Assembly: GCF_900114035.1 (NCBI RefSeq)
Contig: NZ_FORP01000005.1
Location: 62,001-126,000 of the forward strand
From: Amycolatopsis sacchari
GTDB lineage: Bacteria > Actinomycetota > Actinomycetes > Mycobacteriales > Pseudonocardiaceae
Direction: 5' to 3'
DNA: 64,000 nucleotides
The notes beneath the pieces were generated by a model that worked only from the letters and a program-made list of their open reading frames with translations, was not told the origin of the DNA and did no database searches. Shown here one piece after another: positions 49,462 to 57,556 of this stretch. The translations under genes were made by a program, and so were the position numbers. The first letter of the stretch is position 1, and every line of letters starts with the position of its first letter.

Positions 49462-49550
49462 GCGGCCTCCTTTCCGGACTCGGCAAGCCGAGGCAGTGTC
49501 AATACGTCGGCCAGCGTGGTGTTTGATGGTTCGCTCGCAAGCTCGCTCAC
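49458..49550 (-). CDS. 30-residue coupled reading frame, possible PucR remnant
   Basis: GTG at 49550 overlaps the asnC stop (GTGA), and its own TGA overlaps the deacetylase start (GTGA). It reads VSELASEPSNTTLADVLTLP with RLAESGKEAA after it. TLADVLTLPRL resembles the first helix of PucR-type purine-catabolism regulators, but the match is short. Whether it is a real small protein, a coupling peptide or a relic is open. Confidence 0.4.
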   Translation of the reverse strand: MSELASEPSNTTLADVLTLPRLAESGKEAA

Positions 49551-50551
49551 GGATTCTCCAGGTTCACTCGGGTCGCCGGGGTCGGGGCCCAGGCACGTTT
49601 GAGGGTCTTGACCTGCAACGTCACGTCGGCCGCCTGCAGTCCGGGCAGCGCACCGACGACGTCGGTGGTGTACCGGTACAGCTCGCCGTGGTGCCGCAGC
49701 ACGACCTGCCCGGCGAGGTTGAACCGGCCGGTGGTCGCGGACAGGTACTTGGTGGCGGGGTGGGCTGCCAGCTGCTGCCCGGCGGCGTCCAATGCGGACG
49801 GCAGCACCGAAAGCCACAGCATGAACTCCACCGTGAAGCCGAACAACGCCGGTTCGGCGAGCGTGCGGAACCGCAGGCAACCCCGGCGCACCAGGGACTC
49901 CATGCGACGGGACACAGTGGACTCACTCGTGCCCACCTGGCGCGCCAGGTCCTTGGCGGACATACGGCCGTCCTCGCCGAGCGCGGCGCAGATCGCCAGG
50001 TCCAGCTCGTCCAGTTTCTCGGGCGGGCTTTCCCAGTGCTGCTCCTCGAACGGCCGCGCGTCGCCGCCCCGCAGCTCCGTCACCGCGGGCTCGCCGAGTT
50101 CGCCGGAGTTCCAGTCGTGGTTGGAGGTGAACGTGCGGATCACCGCGAGCGTCTCGGTCTCCAGCAGCGAACTCCCCGCGGGCAGCCGGAACTCGGCGAG
50201 GTCGGCGTAGGAGGGCAGGACGAGTTCCGCGACGCAGTCGGCACTGCCGGCGAGCACGCTGACGTACCGGGCGTCGGGCCGCGCCGCGAACGCCTCGGCG
50301 ACGTCACCGACCGTGCCGGGAGCGCACCGCGCGCGGACGAGCACGGGCACGCCGAGGCCGCAGCGGAGCACGTCGACCACGCCGATCACCCGCAGCTGCC
50401 CCGACTCGGTCAGCTGCGCGGCCCGCCGCAGCACGGTGGACTCGCTCGCGCCGACGTGCCGCGCGATCGCGCCCCAGCCGGCCCGGCCGTTGAGCTGGAG
50501 CGCCGCGGCGATGCGCCGGTCGAGGTTGCGCCCCTTGACGTCGTTCTGCAC
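49547..50551 (-). CDS. Double-length Lrp/AsnC-family regulator
   Basis: 334 aa, twice the usual length. Two complete AsnC units stand in tandem: HTH 1 at residues ~10-55 (RAGWGAIARHVGASESTVLR), first ligand domain to ~150, HTH 2 at ~178-225 (MSAKDLARQVGTSESTVSRR), then a second RAM-like domain. Both recognition helices are near-identical (GASESTVLRR / GTSESTVSRR). Such fused forms are common in actinomycetes and would bind DNA as pseudo-tetramers. First gene of the operon with the deacetylase-fold hydrolase and transporter; an ATTCTT-N5-AAGAAT dyad precedes it. Confidence 0.87.
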   Translation of the reverse strand: MQNDVKGRNLDRRIAAALQLNGRAGWGAIARHVGASESTVLRRAAQLTESGQLRVIGVVDVLRCGLGVPVLVRARCAPGTVGDVAEAFAARPDARYVSVLAGSADCVAELVLPSYADLAEFRLPAGSSLLETETLAVIRTFTSNHDWNSGELGEPAVTELRGGDARPFEEQHWESPPEKLDELDLAICAALGEDGRMSAKDLARQVGTSESTVSRRMESLVRRGCLRFRTLAEPALFGFTVEFMLWLSVLPSALDAAGQQLAAHPATKYLSATTGRFNLAGQVVLRHHGELYRYTTDVVGALPGLQAADVTLQVKTLKRAWAPTPATRVNLENP

Positions 50552-50558
50552 AACGCCG

Positions 50559-50575
50559 ATTCTTCGTGCAAGAAT
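50559..50575. promoter_or_regulatory. Palindrome upstream of the AsnC-type regulator
   Basis: ATTCTT-CGTGC-AAGAAT (6-5-6) lies 8 bp before the asnC ATG, and a TGCA-containing AT-richer stretch follows up to 50617. It is the likely autoregulatory site. Confidence 0.55.
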
Positions 50576-50619
50576 CCGTCACGTCAAGATGCAGGATGAA
50601 GGAAAATTGCATCGCCGCG

Positions 50620-51222
50620 TTACGTGGTGAGGTCTACCCCCAGCGTGAGGCGGGCGTGGAGCAGCAGTCGCCGCTCCACCTCGTCCGCGGCGAGATCGCC
50701 GGTGAGCACGTCCAGCCCGTAACCGTCCTCGAGCGCGACGAAGCTGCGCGCCAGCACGGCCACGTCGTCGACGGGACGGAACTCGCCCGAGCGCTCACCG
50801 TCGGTGAGCACGCGGTGGTAGAGCGCGGTCTGCCGGTCGATGAACCGCTTGTACTCCGCCGCCGCTGTCTCGTTGCGCAGCACCACGGGCGCCAGTTCGT
50901 ACAGCACCCGGCTGGCGTCCGCCGTCTCGCCCGGGCGCGGGACGCCGGACCGGATGCACGCGCGGAGCCGGTCCGCCGCCGTCGAAAACCGCGCGATCTC
51001 CTGCTCGCGACCCTCGCAGTACGTCACGCTGCCCTGCGTCAGCACGGCGGTGAACAGCTCGTGCACGTCGGGGTAGTAGTACAGCACCGAGGCCGGGGTG
51101 AGCCCGGCCTGCTGCGCGATGTCCCGCAGCCGCGCCTGCGCCGCGCCGTGCTCCAGCACGGTCTGGGTGGCGGCGGCGATGAGCTGGGCCCGGCGGGCGG
51201 TCTGGTTGCGGGGGCGCGGCAT
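50620..51222 (-). CDS. TetR-family regulator of the nitrilase-permease operon
   Basis: 200 aa. HTH at about residues 30-55 (LRDIAQQAGLTPASVLYYYP), TetR_C-type ligand domain. ATG at 51222. It is divergent from the C-N hydrolase and permease genes, with a strong promoter and an AT-rich dyad in the gap, so it is likely their repressor. In this family (BetI-like HTH) ligands are often amines or cholines, but no ligand is shown here. Confidence 0.85.
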   Translation of the reverse strand: MPRPRNQTARRAQLIAAATQTVLEHGAAQARLRDIAQQAGLTPASVLYYYPDVHELFTAVLTQGSVTYCEGREQEIARFSTAADRLRACIRSGVPRPGETADASRVLYELAPVVLRNETAAAEYKRFIDRQTALYHRVLTDGERSGEFRPVDDVAVLARSFVALEDGYGLDVLTGDLAADEVERRLLLHARLTLGVDLTT

Positions 51223-51257
51223 GTCCGAATCGTCGCACGGCGTTCCTGAGACCCCTG

Positions 51258-51286
51258 TTGACAGGCCCGAGTTCGTTATCTAAATT
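51258..51286 (+). promoter_or_regulatory. Strong vegetative promoter for the nitrilase-permease operon
   Basis: TTGACA (51258-51263), a 17-bp spacer and TAAATT (51281-51286), close to the sigma-70 consensus. The AT-rich stretch GTTATC...GTTTAAC over the -10 has partly symmetric ends and could be the TetR site. Leader about 37 nt, GAGG before the ATG. Confidence 0.7.
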
Positions 51287-51329
51287 TCGTTTAACTTTTC
51301 CGGCTCCCTCCGTTCCGAGGACCCCTCCC

Positions 51330-52163
51330 ATGAGCAGACCCCTTCCGCTGGCACTCGTCCAGGCGCCGACGCGGACTTTCGACGAGTACGCCGCCGAGGT
51401 GCGGCAGCTGGGCCAGGACCGGCCGCACGTGCGCCTCGTCGTCCACCCCGAACTGCACCTGTGCGAGCGGATGGAGGACGCGGAACCGCTCGACGGCCCG
51501 CGTGACCGCGCGCTCGCGCAGCTCGCGGGCGACCTGGGCCTGTGGCTCGCGCCGGGCAGCGTGTACGAGCGCGGCGACGACGGCGAGATCTACAACACCG
51601 CCGTCGTGTACTCGCCGGAGGGGCGCCGCGTGGCGTCCTACCGCAAGATCTTCCCGTGGCGGCCCTACGAAAAGACCAAGCCCGGTGACCGGTTCGTCGT
51701 GTTCGAGATGCCCGGGTACGGCCGGATCGGACTGTCCATCTGCTACGACGCGTGGTTCCCGGAAAGCACCCGGCACCTCGCGTGGATGGGCGCCGAGCTG
51801 GTGCTGAACTTCGTGCAGACGCCCACTGTGGACCGCACGCAGGAGCTCGTGCTGGCCCGTGCGAACGCGATCGTCAACCAGGTGTTCGTAGCGAGCCTCA
51901 ACGCCGCCGCGCCGCACGGCGTCGGCCGCAGCCTGCTCGTCGACCCCGAGGGCAATGTGCGGGCGGAGGCCGCGGGCGCCGAGGCGACCGTGCTCACCGA
52001 CGTGGTCGACCTGGCCGCCGTCGAGACCGTGCGGCAGTACGGCACCGCGGGGCTCAACCGCCCGTGGGCGCAGTGGTCGCCCGACGAGAAGCCCCTGGAA
52101 CTGCCGCTGTACTCGGGGGTACTCGACCCCGCCCGCTGGGCGCCGGAAGACAGGAGCCTGTGA
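51330..52163 (+). CDS. Carbon-nitrogen hydrolase (nitrilase superfamily amidase)
   Basis: 277 aa alpha-beta-beta-alpha fold. The Glu-Lys-Cys triad is visible: Glu in VVHPELHLCERM, Lys in VASYRKIFPWRPYEKTKP, Cys in IGLSICYDAWFPESTRHLAW. The sequence is nearest to aliphatic-amide or N-carbamoyl amidases, not true nitrilases. The APC permease starts within its stop codon (TGATG), so amide or amino-acid uptake and hydrolysis are coupled. ATG at 51330. Confidence 0.88.
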   Translation: MSRPLPLALVQAPTRTFDEYAAEVRQLGQDRPHVRLVVHPELHLCERMEDAEPLDGPRDRALAQLAGDLGLWLAPGSVYERGDDGEIYNTAVVYSPEGRRVASYRKIFPWRPYEKTKPGDRFVVFEMPGYGRIGLSICYDAWFPESTRHLAWMGAELVLNFVQTPTVDRTQELVLARANAIVNQVFVASLNAAAPHGVGRSLLVDPEGNVRAEAAGAEATVLTDVVDLAAVETVRQYGTAGLNRPWAQWSPDEKPLELPLYSGVLDPARWAPEDRSL

Positions 52164-53521
52164 TGGCCGCCCAGGACGCGAAACTCACCGCACGGCTGAC
52201 CCTGCCCGGGGTCGTCGTGTTCGGGCTCTGCTACATGTCGCCGTCGATCGTGGTGTCGACGTTCGGCGTCATCGCGGTCGCCACCCACGGGTCCGCGCCG
52301 AGCGGGTACCTCGTGGCCACGCTCGCGATGCTGCTCACCGCGCTCAGCTACGGCAAGATGGCGAAGCTCTTCCCGGTTTCGGGCTCGGTCTACACCTACG
52401 CGCGCAAGATGCTCGACGCGCGCGTCGGGTTCCTCGCCGGCTGGGCGATCCTGCTGGACTACTTCTTCCTGCCGATGGTGGCGTGGCTGATCCAGTCGGT
52501 GTACCTCAACGCGCAGTTCCCCGCCGTGCCGGTGTGGGCGTGGCTGGTGGTCAACATCGTGCTCACCACGGGGATCAACGTGCTCGGGCTCGTGGTGGCC
52601 GACCGCGTCAACCGCGTGCTGATGGGGCTGACGATCCTCGGGTTGCTGGTGCTGGTGGGCTTCTGCGTGCACTACCTCGCGGGTGGTTCGACCGGCTCGG
52701 CCGGCACGGCGTTCTGGAACCCCGCTTCGGGCATCACGACGATCTCGGCCGGCGCGGCGATCGCGGCGTACTCGTTCCTGGGCTTCGACGCGGTGAGCAC
52801 GCTGAGCGAGGAGACGCGCAACCCCCGGCGGACGATCCCGCGGGCGATCGTGCTGACCGTGCTCGCGGGCGGCGTGATCTTCGTGGGGCTGTCGTTCGTG
52901 ATGCAGTGGGTGCACCCGGGCGACCAGTTCGACGACCCGTCCTCGGCGGGCTACGCGCTGTCGAACCTGGTGGGCGGCAAGGTGTTCGCGGACGTCATCA
53001 ACGTCGTGACGCTCGTCGGCGGGTTCGCGTCCGGGCTGACCATCCAGGCCAGCACGAGCCGCCTGCTCTACGTCATGGGCCGCGACGGCGTGCTGCCGCG
53101 GCGGTTCTTCGGGCACCTGCACTCGAAGCTGCGCACGCCGGTGCCGAACCTGCTGCTGATCGGCGCGGCCGCGCTGCTCGCGCTGAACCTGTCGGTGGAG
53201 ACGGCGACCTCGTTCATCAACTTCGGCGCGTTCCTCGGCTTCACGCTGGTGAACCTGTGCGTGATCGCGTACTTCATCCGGCAGCGGCGCAAGGGCGGGC
53301 GGCCCTCGGTCCTCACGCATGTGCTGGTGCCGCTGGCCGGTGCCGCGGTGGACGTGTACCTGCTGACGCAGCTCAGCCCGGTCGCGCGTTACCTCGGGCT
53401 CGGCTGGCTCGCGCTCGGGGTGGTCTACCTCGCCGTGCTGACGCGGGGTTTCCGCAAGGCGCCGCCGGAGTTCGACATGAGCGAGCAGGCGCCGGAACCG
53501 GTGCGGGAAAGCGCTTCCTGA
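52163..53521 (+). CDS. APC-superfamily amino acid/amine permease
   Basis: 452 aa with 12 predicted transmembrane helices. The first is GVVVFGLCYMSPSIVVSTFG, and helix 6 and loop FLGFDAVSTLSEETRNPRRT is the family signature. Similar carriers (PuuP or YfnA type) import amines or amino acids. It directly follows an amidase and is followed by a convergent RpiR-type gene. ATG at 52163 overlaps the previous stop by one base. Confidence 0.88.
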   Translation: MAAQDAKLTARLTLPGVVVFGLCYMSPSIVVSTFGVIAVATHGSAPSGYLVATLAMLLTALSYGKMAKLFPVSGSVYTYARKMLDARVGFLAGWAILLDYFFLPMVAWLIQSVYLNAQFPAVPVWAWLVVNIVLTTGINVLGLVVADRVNRVLMGLTILGLLVLVGFCVHYLAGGSTGSAGTAFWNPASGITTISAGAAIAAYSFLGFDAVSTLSEETRNPRRTIPRAIVLTVLAGGVIFVGLSFVMQWVHPGDQFDDPSSAGYALSNLVGGKVFADVINVVTLVGGFASGLTIQASTSRLLYVMGRDGVLPRRFFGHLHSKLRTPVPNLLLIGAAALLALNLSVETATSFINFGAFLGFTLVNLCVIAYFIRQRRKGGRPSVLTHVLVPLAGAAVDVYLLTQLSPVARYLGLGWLALGVVYLAVLTRGFRKAPPEFDMSEQAPEPVRESAS

Positions 53522-53543
53522 GCACCGGTGCGCCCGGTCAGAG

Positions 53544-54464
53544 TCACTGCTGCACCGGCTTGCCGCCCGGCCGCCGGTGCAGCAGGTCGAACCGGGACCA
53601 CATCGCCTCCGCGGCCTCGATCGACCTGCCGGTCCTGGCCGGGTCCACGGCCGCCAGCTGGGCCACGATCGCCTGCGCCAGCGCGATCCCGCCGGTCAGC
53701 GACGGGAAGAAGGTCACGCCCTCGGCGGGCACGATCAGCACCCGCTCCGCCGCCTCCGCCAGCGCCGGGCTCGCCGCGTCCGTGATCGCGAAGACGCGGG
53801 CGCCCCGGTCGTGCGCCTCGTTCGCGGCCAGCACCGTGCTCTCGTACAGCCGCCAGAAGCTGATCGCCACGAAGGCGTCCTCCGCGGTCAGCTTCGCCGT
53901 CGCGTTCGCCAGTTCCGCGTCGCCCGCCGTGATCGCGTGCACGTCGTACCCGGCGAGCCGCGCGTTGTGGGCGAAGGCGATGCCCACCGCCGCGTAGCTG
54001 CCGTCCGCGATCACCACCGTGCGCCGCGCGGCGGCGATCGCCTCCGCCACCTCGCGGATCTCCGCCTCGTCGAACCGCCGGTTCAGCAACGCGAGCCCGT
54101 CGAGGTCCCGGCGCAGCGCCGCCGACGCGGGGGAGCCGACGCCGTGGTGCTCCTCGGCGACCTCCGGCGCGCTCAGCGACGACAGGTACCGCGCACGCAG
54201 TTCCTGTTGCAGCGCGGGCCATCCCGCGAACCCGAGCGCCTGCGCCGTCCTCGTCACCGTCGCGACGTTGACCCCGGCGAGCCGGGCGAGATCCGCCGTC
54301 GAGCCGAACGACGCCTCACGCGGCCGCGAGACCAGGACCTCCACCACCGCAGCCGACTTCGGGCGCAGCCCACGCTCCGGCACGCGCGCGCGTAGCCACT
54401 CCTCGAACCCGTCGAGGTTCCTCCTGTCCGCCACCCGCGCACCGTATCCCACTGTTACAAGCAT
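53544..54464 (-). CDS. MurR/RpiR-family regulator with SIS domain
   Basis: 306 aa from ATG 54464. HTH_6 domain at residues ~20-95 (STADLARLAGVNVATVTRTA), SIS sugar-isomerase-fold domain from about 130 (RTVVIADGSYAAVGIAFAHN; AISFWRLYESTVLAANEAHD). Such proteins usually sense phosphosugars or related effectors. A TACGCT box 4 nt before the ATG suggests a leaderless message; GTG at 54434 is an alternative start. Divergent from the MFS-GAF-amidohydrolase operon, its presumed target. Confidence 0.82.
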   Translation of the reverse strand: MLVTVGYGARVADRRNLDGFEEWLRARVPERGLRPKSAAVVEVLVSRPREASFGSTADLARLAGVNVATVTRTAQALGFAGWPALQQELRARYLSSLSAPEVAEEHHGVGSPASAALRRDLDGLALLNRRFDEAEIREVAEAIAAARRTVVIADGSYAAVGIAFAHNARLAGYDVHAITAGDAELANATAKLTAEDAFVAISFWRLYESTVLAANEAHDRGARVFAITDAASPALAEAAERVLIVPAEGVTFFPSLTGGIALAQAIVAQLAAVDPARTGRSIEAAEAMWSRFDLLHRRPGGKPVQQ

Positions 54465-54516
54465 GCAAAGCGTATTGCAGTTTCGCGAATCTGCAGGATA
54501 CGTTGTCGGAACTCCT
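54463..54516. promoter_or_regulatory. Operator region between rpiR and the MFS operon
   Basis: Several TGCA-ended dyads overlap: TGCAA-AGCGTA-TTGCA (54464-54479), then TGCAG-N10-CTGCA across 54476-54495. The stretch is clearly AT-richer than its surroundings. It is the likely binding region for the RpiR protein. Confidence 0.5.
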
Positions 54517-54543
54517 GGTGGTCCCCTTCCGGAAGGCGTTGGG

Positions 54544-55935
54544 ATGACGCTCCTGGCACGACTCGACCGGCTGCCGCTGGCCCGGCCGCACTACCTCCTG
54601 CTGCTCATCGGCGGGCTCGGGTACACGTTCGACGGCATGGACTCCGCCGTCGTCGCGTTCCTGCTGCCCAGTGTCAAGTCGGTGTGGCAGCTCAGCAACG
54701 GCGAGCTGGGGCTGATCGGCTCCGCGACGCCGTTCGGCTTCCTCTTCGGCGCGATCGCGGCCGGCCTGCTCGGCGACCGCGTGGGCCGCAAGAAGGTCAT
54801 GATATACGCGCTGGCGTTCTACGCGGTGTTCTCCGTGATCGCCGCGTTCTCCCCGAACTACGAGATCTTCCTGGTCTCGCGCGTGCTCGCCGGGGCCGGT
54901 GCGGGCGCGGAAAGCGCGATCATCGCCCCGTTCCTGTCGGAGTTCGTGCCCGCGAAACGCCGCGGCTGGTTCGTCGGCGCGCTCGCCGGGTTCTTCTCGT
55001 TCGGGTTCGTCGCCGCCGCGCTCATCGGCCGGTTCGTCGTGTCGGCCGTGCCCGAGGGCTGGCGGGTGGCGCAGGTGATCACCGCGCTGCCGATCGTGCT
55101 CCTGCTGTGGTGGCGCCGTTCCCTGCCGGAATCGCCGCGCTTCCTGCTCGCGCACGGCCGGACCGCCGAGGCCGAACAGGTGGTCGCGCGGCTGGAACAG
55201 GCCGTCGAAAAGGCCACGAAGGCACCGTTGCCGCCGGTACCCGAGGCCGCGGCCCAGCCCATGACCGAAACCCCGAAGGTCAACCTGCTCACAGCGCTGA
55301 AGTTCCTGTGGAGCCCGGCGATGGCCCGGCGCACAGCGGTGATCTGGGCCGTCTGGTTCGTCATTACCTTCTCGTACTACGGTTTCTTCTCCTGGATCCC
55401 CACCCTGCTCGTGGAACGCGGGATCACGGTGACGAAGAGCTTCGAGTTCTCCATCATCATCTACCTCGCGCAGGTGCCGGGCTACTTCTCCGCGGCGTGG
55501 CTGTCCGAGCGGCTCGACCGCAAGCACACGATCGCGCTGTACCTGACGGGCTCCGCGGTAAGCGCTTTCTGGCTGAGCCAGATGAACGCGCCGTGGTCGA
55601 TCACGCTCGCGGGAGCGGTGTTGTCGTTCTTCCTCAACGGAACCTACGCCGGGGTGTACTCGTACACGCCGGAGGTGTTCCCGACGTGGATCCGCGCCAC
55701 CGGCACGGGGTTGTCGAGCGCGTTCGGCCGCGTCGGCAGCATCCTCGCGCCGACGATCATCGGCGTGTCCGCCGCGAGCCTCGGGTTCGGCGGCGTGTTC
55801 GGCCTCACCACCGCGGTACTGGTGCTGGGCGTGTTGTGCGTGGTGGTCTTCGGGTTGTCCACCGCGGGCCGCTCGCTGGAGGAACTGACCGAGTCCGGCG
55901 CACCCGTCGCCGTCACGAAGGAGCTGAACAAGTGA
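54544..55935 (+). CDS. MFS transporter of the sugar/aromatic acid (NiaP/SP-like) type
   Basis: 463 aa with 12 predicted transmembrane helices. Loop 2-3 signature GLLGDRVGRKKVMIYALAFY, helix 4 RVLAGAGAGAESAIIAPFLS, PESPRFLLAHGRTAEAEQVV in the central loop. This sequence style is shared with carriers of aromatic acids, nicotinate and sugars. ATG at 54544 follows GGAAGG. First gene of a three-gene operon linked by 4-bp overlaps with the GAF protein and amidohydrolase. Confidence 0.88.
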   Translation: MTLLARLDRLPLARPHYLLLLIGGLGYTFDGMDSAVVAFLLPSVKSVWQLSNGELGLIGSATPFGFLFGAIAAGLLGDRVGRKKVMIYALAFYAVFSVIAAFSPNYEIFLVSRVLAGAGAGAESAIIAPFLSEFVPAKRRGWFVGALAGFFSFGFVAAALIGRFVVSAVPEGWRVAQVITALPIVLLLWWRRSLPESPRFLLAHGRTAEAEQVVARLEQAVEKATKAPLPPVPEAAAQPMTETPKVNLLTALKFLWSPAMARRTAVIWAVWFVITFSYYGFFSWIPTLLVERGITVTKSFEFSIIIYLAQVPGYFSAAWLSERLDRKHTIALYLTGSAVSAFWLSQMNAPWSITLAGAVLSFFLNGTYAGVYSYTPEVFPTWIRATGTGLSSAFGRVGSILAPTIIGVSAASLGFGGVFGLTTAVLVLGVLCVVVFGLSTAGRSLEELTESGAPVAVTKELNK

Positions 55936-56357
55936 CTGATCTGTCCACTGTGGAGGAAAAGGTGCGCGCCGAGGTCGGTGCGCGGCTGTTCACCGTGCTC
56001 GCCTGGGTGCCCGAGCGGCGCACGATGCGCCGGGTGTACACGAGCCACCCCGAGCAGTACCCGGTCGGCGGCGAGAAGAGCGTCGAGATCACCGGTGGCT
56101 GGCTGGAGCGGTGCATCGTCCGGCAGGAGCCGTTCTTCGGGCCGGACCTGGCGTCGGTGCGCGAGGTGTTCGCCGACCACGAGCTGATCGACTCGCTCGG
56201 CTGCGGCGCGGTGATCAACGTGCCGGTGGTCGACGGGGGCGAGACGCTGGGCGCGCTCGCCATCCTCGACGCGGAGGGCGCCTACGACGAGGCGTCCGTC
56301 GAGGCGGCGGTGAAACTCGCGCCGCTGGCCGTGCCCGCGCTGCGGGAGCTGCGGTGA
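55932..56357 (+). CDS. Stand-alone GAF-domain protein
   Basis: 141 aa, essentially one GAF domain: RLFTVLAWVPERRTMRRVYT, EITGGWLERCIVRQEPFFGP, and the closing GCGAVINVPVVDGGETLGAL. No output domain is attached. GTG at 55932 overlaps the MFS stop, and its own stop overlaps the amidohydrolase start, so its synthesis is tied to both. It may bind the transported compound or act as a small hydrolase-like auxiliary. The role is unknown. Confidence 0.83.
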   Translation: MTDLSTVEEKVRAEVGARLFTVLAWVPERRTMRRVYTSHPEQYPVGGEKSVEITGGWLERCIVRQEPFFGPDLASVREVFADHELIDSLGCGAVINVPVVDGGETLGALAILDAEGAYDEASVEAAVKLAPLAVPALRELR

Positions 56358-57556
56358 ACCTGCTGCTGCGCAACGCACTGCTGCTCGACCCGGAGACCGG
56401 CGAGTACACCGAGGGTGATCTGCGGTGCGCCGACGGACGGATCGTCGAAACCGGCCGGGGGCTGACCGCCGACGTCCGCACCGAGGACCTGCGGGGCGCC
56501 GTCGTGCTGCCCGGGCTGATCGACGCGCACGTGCACGTCACGGCGTCCACCGCGGACCTCGGCTCGCTGCCGTCGACGGCACCGTCCTATGTGGCCCTGC
56601 AGAGCGCGCGGACGATGAACGGGATGCTGTCCCGTGGGTTCACCACGGTGCGGGACGCGTCGGGCGCGGACTACGGTCTGGCCGACGCGCAGGCCGAAGG
56701 GCTGTTCCGCGGGCCGCGGCTGTTGTTCTGCGGGCGGGCGCTGAGCCAGACCGGCGGGCACGGCGACAGCCGGAGCCGCGGCACCCACCGGCACGACGAC
56801 CACCCGTGCTGCGCCGGCCTCGGCCGCATCGCGGACGGGGTGGACGCCGTGCGGGCCGCCGCGCGGGACGAGCTGCGCAAGGGCGCGCACCACATCAAGA
56901 TCATGGCGTCCGGTGGCGTCGCGTCGCCGACCGACCGCATCGACTCCACGCAGTACTCGGCGGAGGAGATGCGGGCGGTGGTGGAGGAGGCGGAGGCGGC
57001 GAACCGGTACGTCGCCGCGCACGCCTACACCGCACGGGCCGTGAACCGGGCGCTGGAGCTGGGTGTCCGGTCGATCGAACACGGGAACCTGCTGGACGAC
57101 CGCAGCGTGGAGCTGTTCCGCGAGCACGACGCCTTCCTGGTGCCCACGCTCGTGACGTACTGGGCGCTCAAGGAGGAGGGGCGCGAGTTCGGCCTGCCGG
57201 AGGCGAGCTGGCGGAAGGTGGACGAGGTGCTCGGCGCGGGGCTGGCGGCGCTGGAGCGGGCCGCGCGCGGTGGGGTGAAACTGGTGTACGGCACGGATCT
57301 GCTGGGCGGGATGCACCGGCACCAGAACACGGAGTTCCGGCTGCGGGCGGAGGTCCAGACCCCGCTGGAGGTCCTCCGCTCGGCGACCACGGTGGCGGCG
57401 GAGCTGGTCAACATGGCTGGTGAGATCGGCACCCTCCGCGCCGGCGCACACGCTGACCTGGTCATCGTGGAGGGCGATCCGCTGGCGGACATCGGCGTCC
57501 TCGCGGACCCGAAGCACATCCGGCACGTCGTGCAGGGCGGGGAAGTCGTGGTGTGA
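56354..57556 (+). CDS. Amidohydrolase (imidazolonepropionase/Xaa-Pro dipeptidase-like)
   Basis: 400 aa TIM-barrel metal hydrolase. Metal ligands: PGLIDAHVHVTAS (HxH), a lysine in HHIKIMASGGVASP that may be carboxylated, histidines in YVAAHAYTARAVN and RSIEHGNLLDD, and aspartate in LVYGTDLLGG. The flanking small beta domain ends DLVIVEGDPLADIGVL. Members open cyclic amides or cut prolyl dipeptides. The operon context (MFS carrier) suggests an imported small amide or peptide. GTG at 56354. Confidence 0.87.
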   Translation: MNLLLRNALLLDPETGEYTEGDLRCADGRIVETGRGLTADVRTEDLRGAVVLPGLIDAHVHVTASTADLGSLPSTAPSYVALQSARTMNGMLSRGFTTVRDASGADYGLADAQAEGLFRGPRLLFCGRALSQTGGHGDSRSRGTHRHDDHPCCAGLGRIADGVDAVRAAARDELRKGAHHIKIMASGGVASPTDRIDSTQYSAEEMRAVVEEAEAANRYVAAHAYTARAVNRALELGVRSIEHGNLLDDRSVELFREHDAFLVPTLVTYWALKEEGREFGLPEASWRKVDEVLGAGLAALERAARGGVKLVYGTDLLGGMHRHQNTEFRLRAEVQTPLEVLRSATTVAAELVNMAGEIGTLRAGAHADLVIVEGDPLADIGVLADPKHIRHVVQGGEVVV

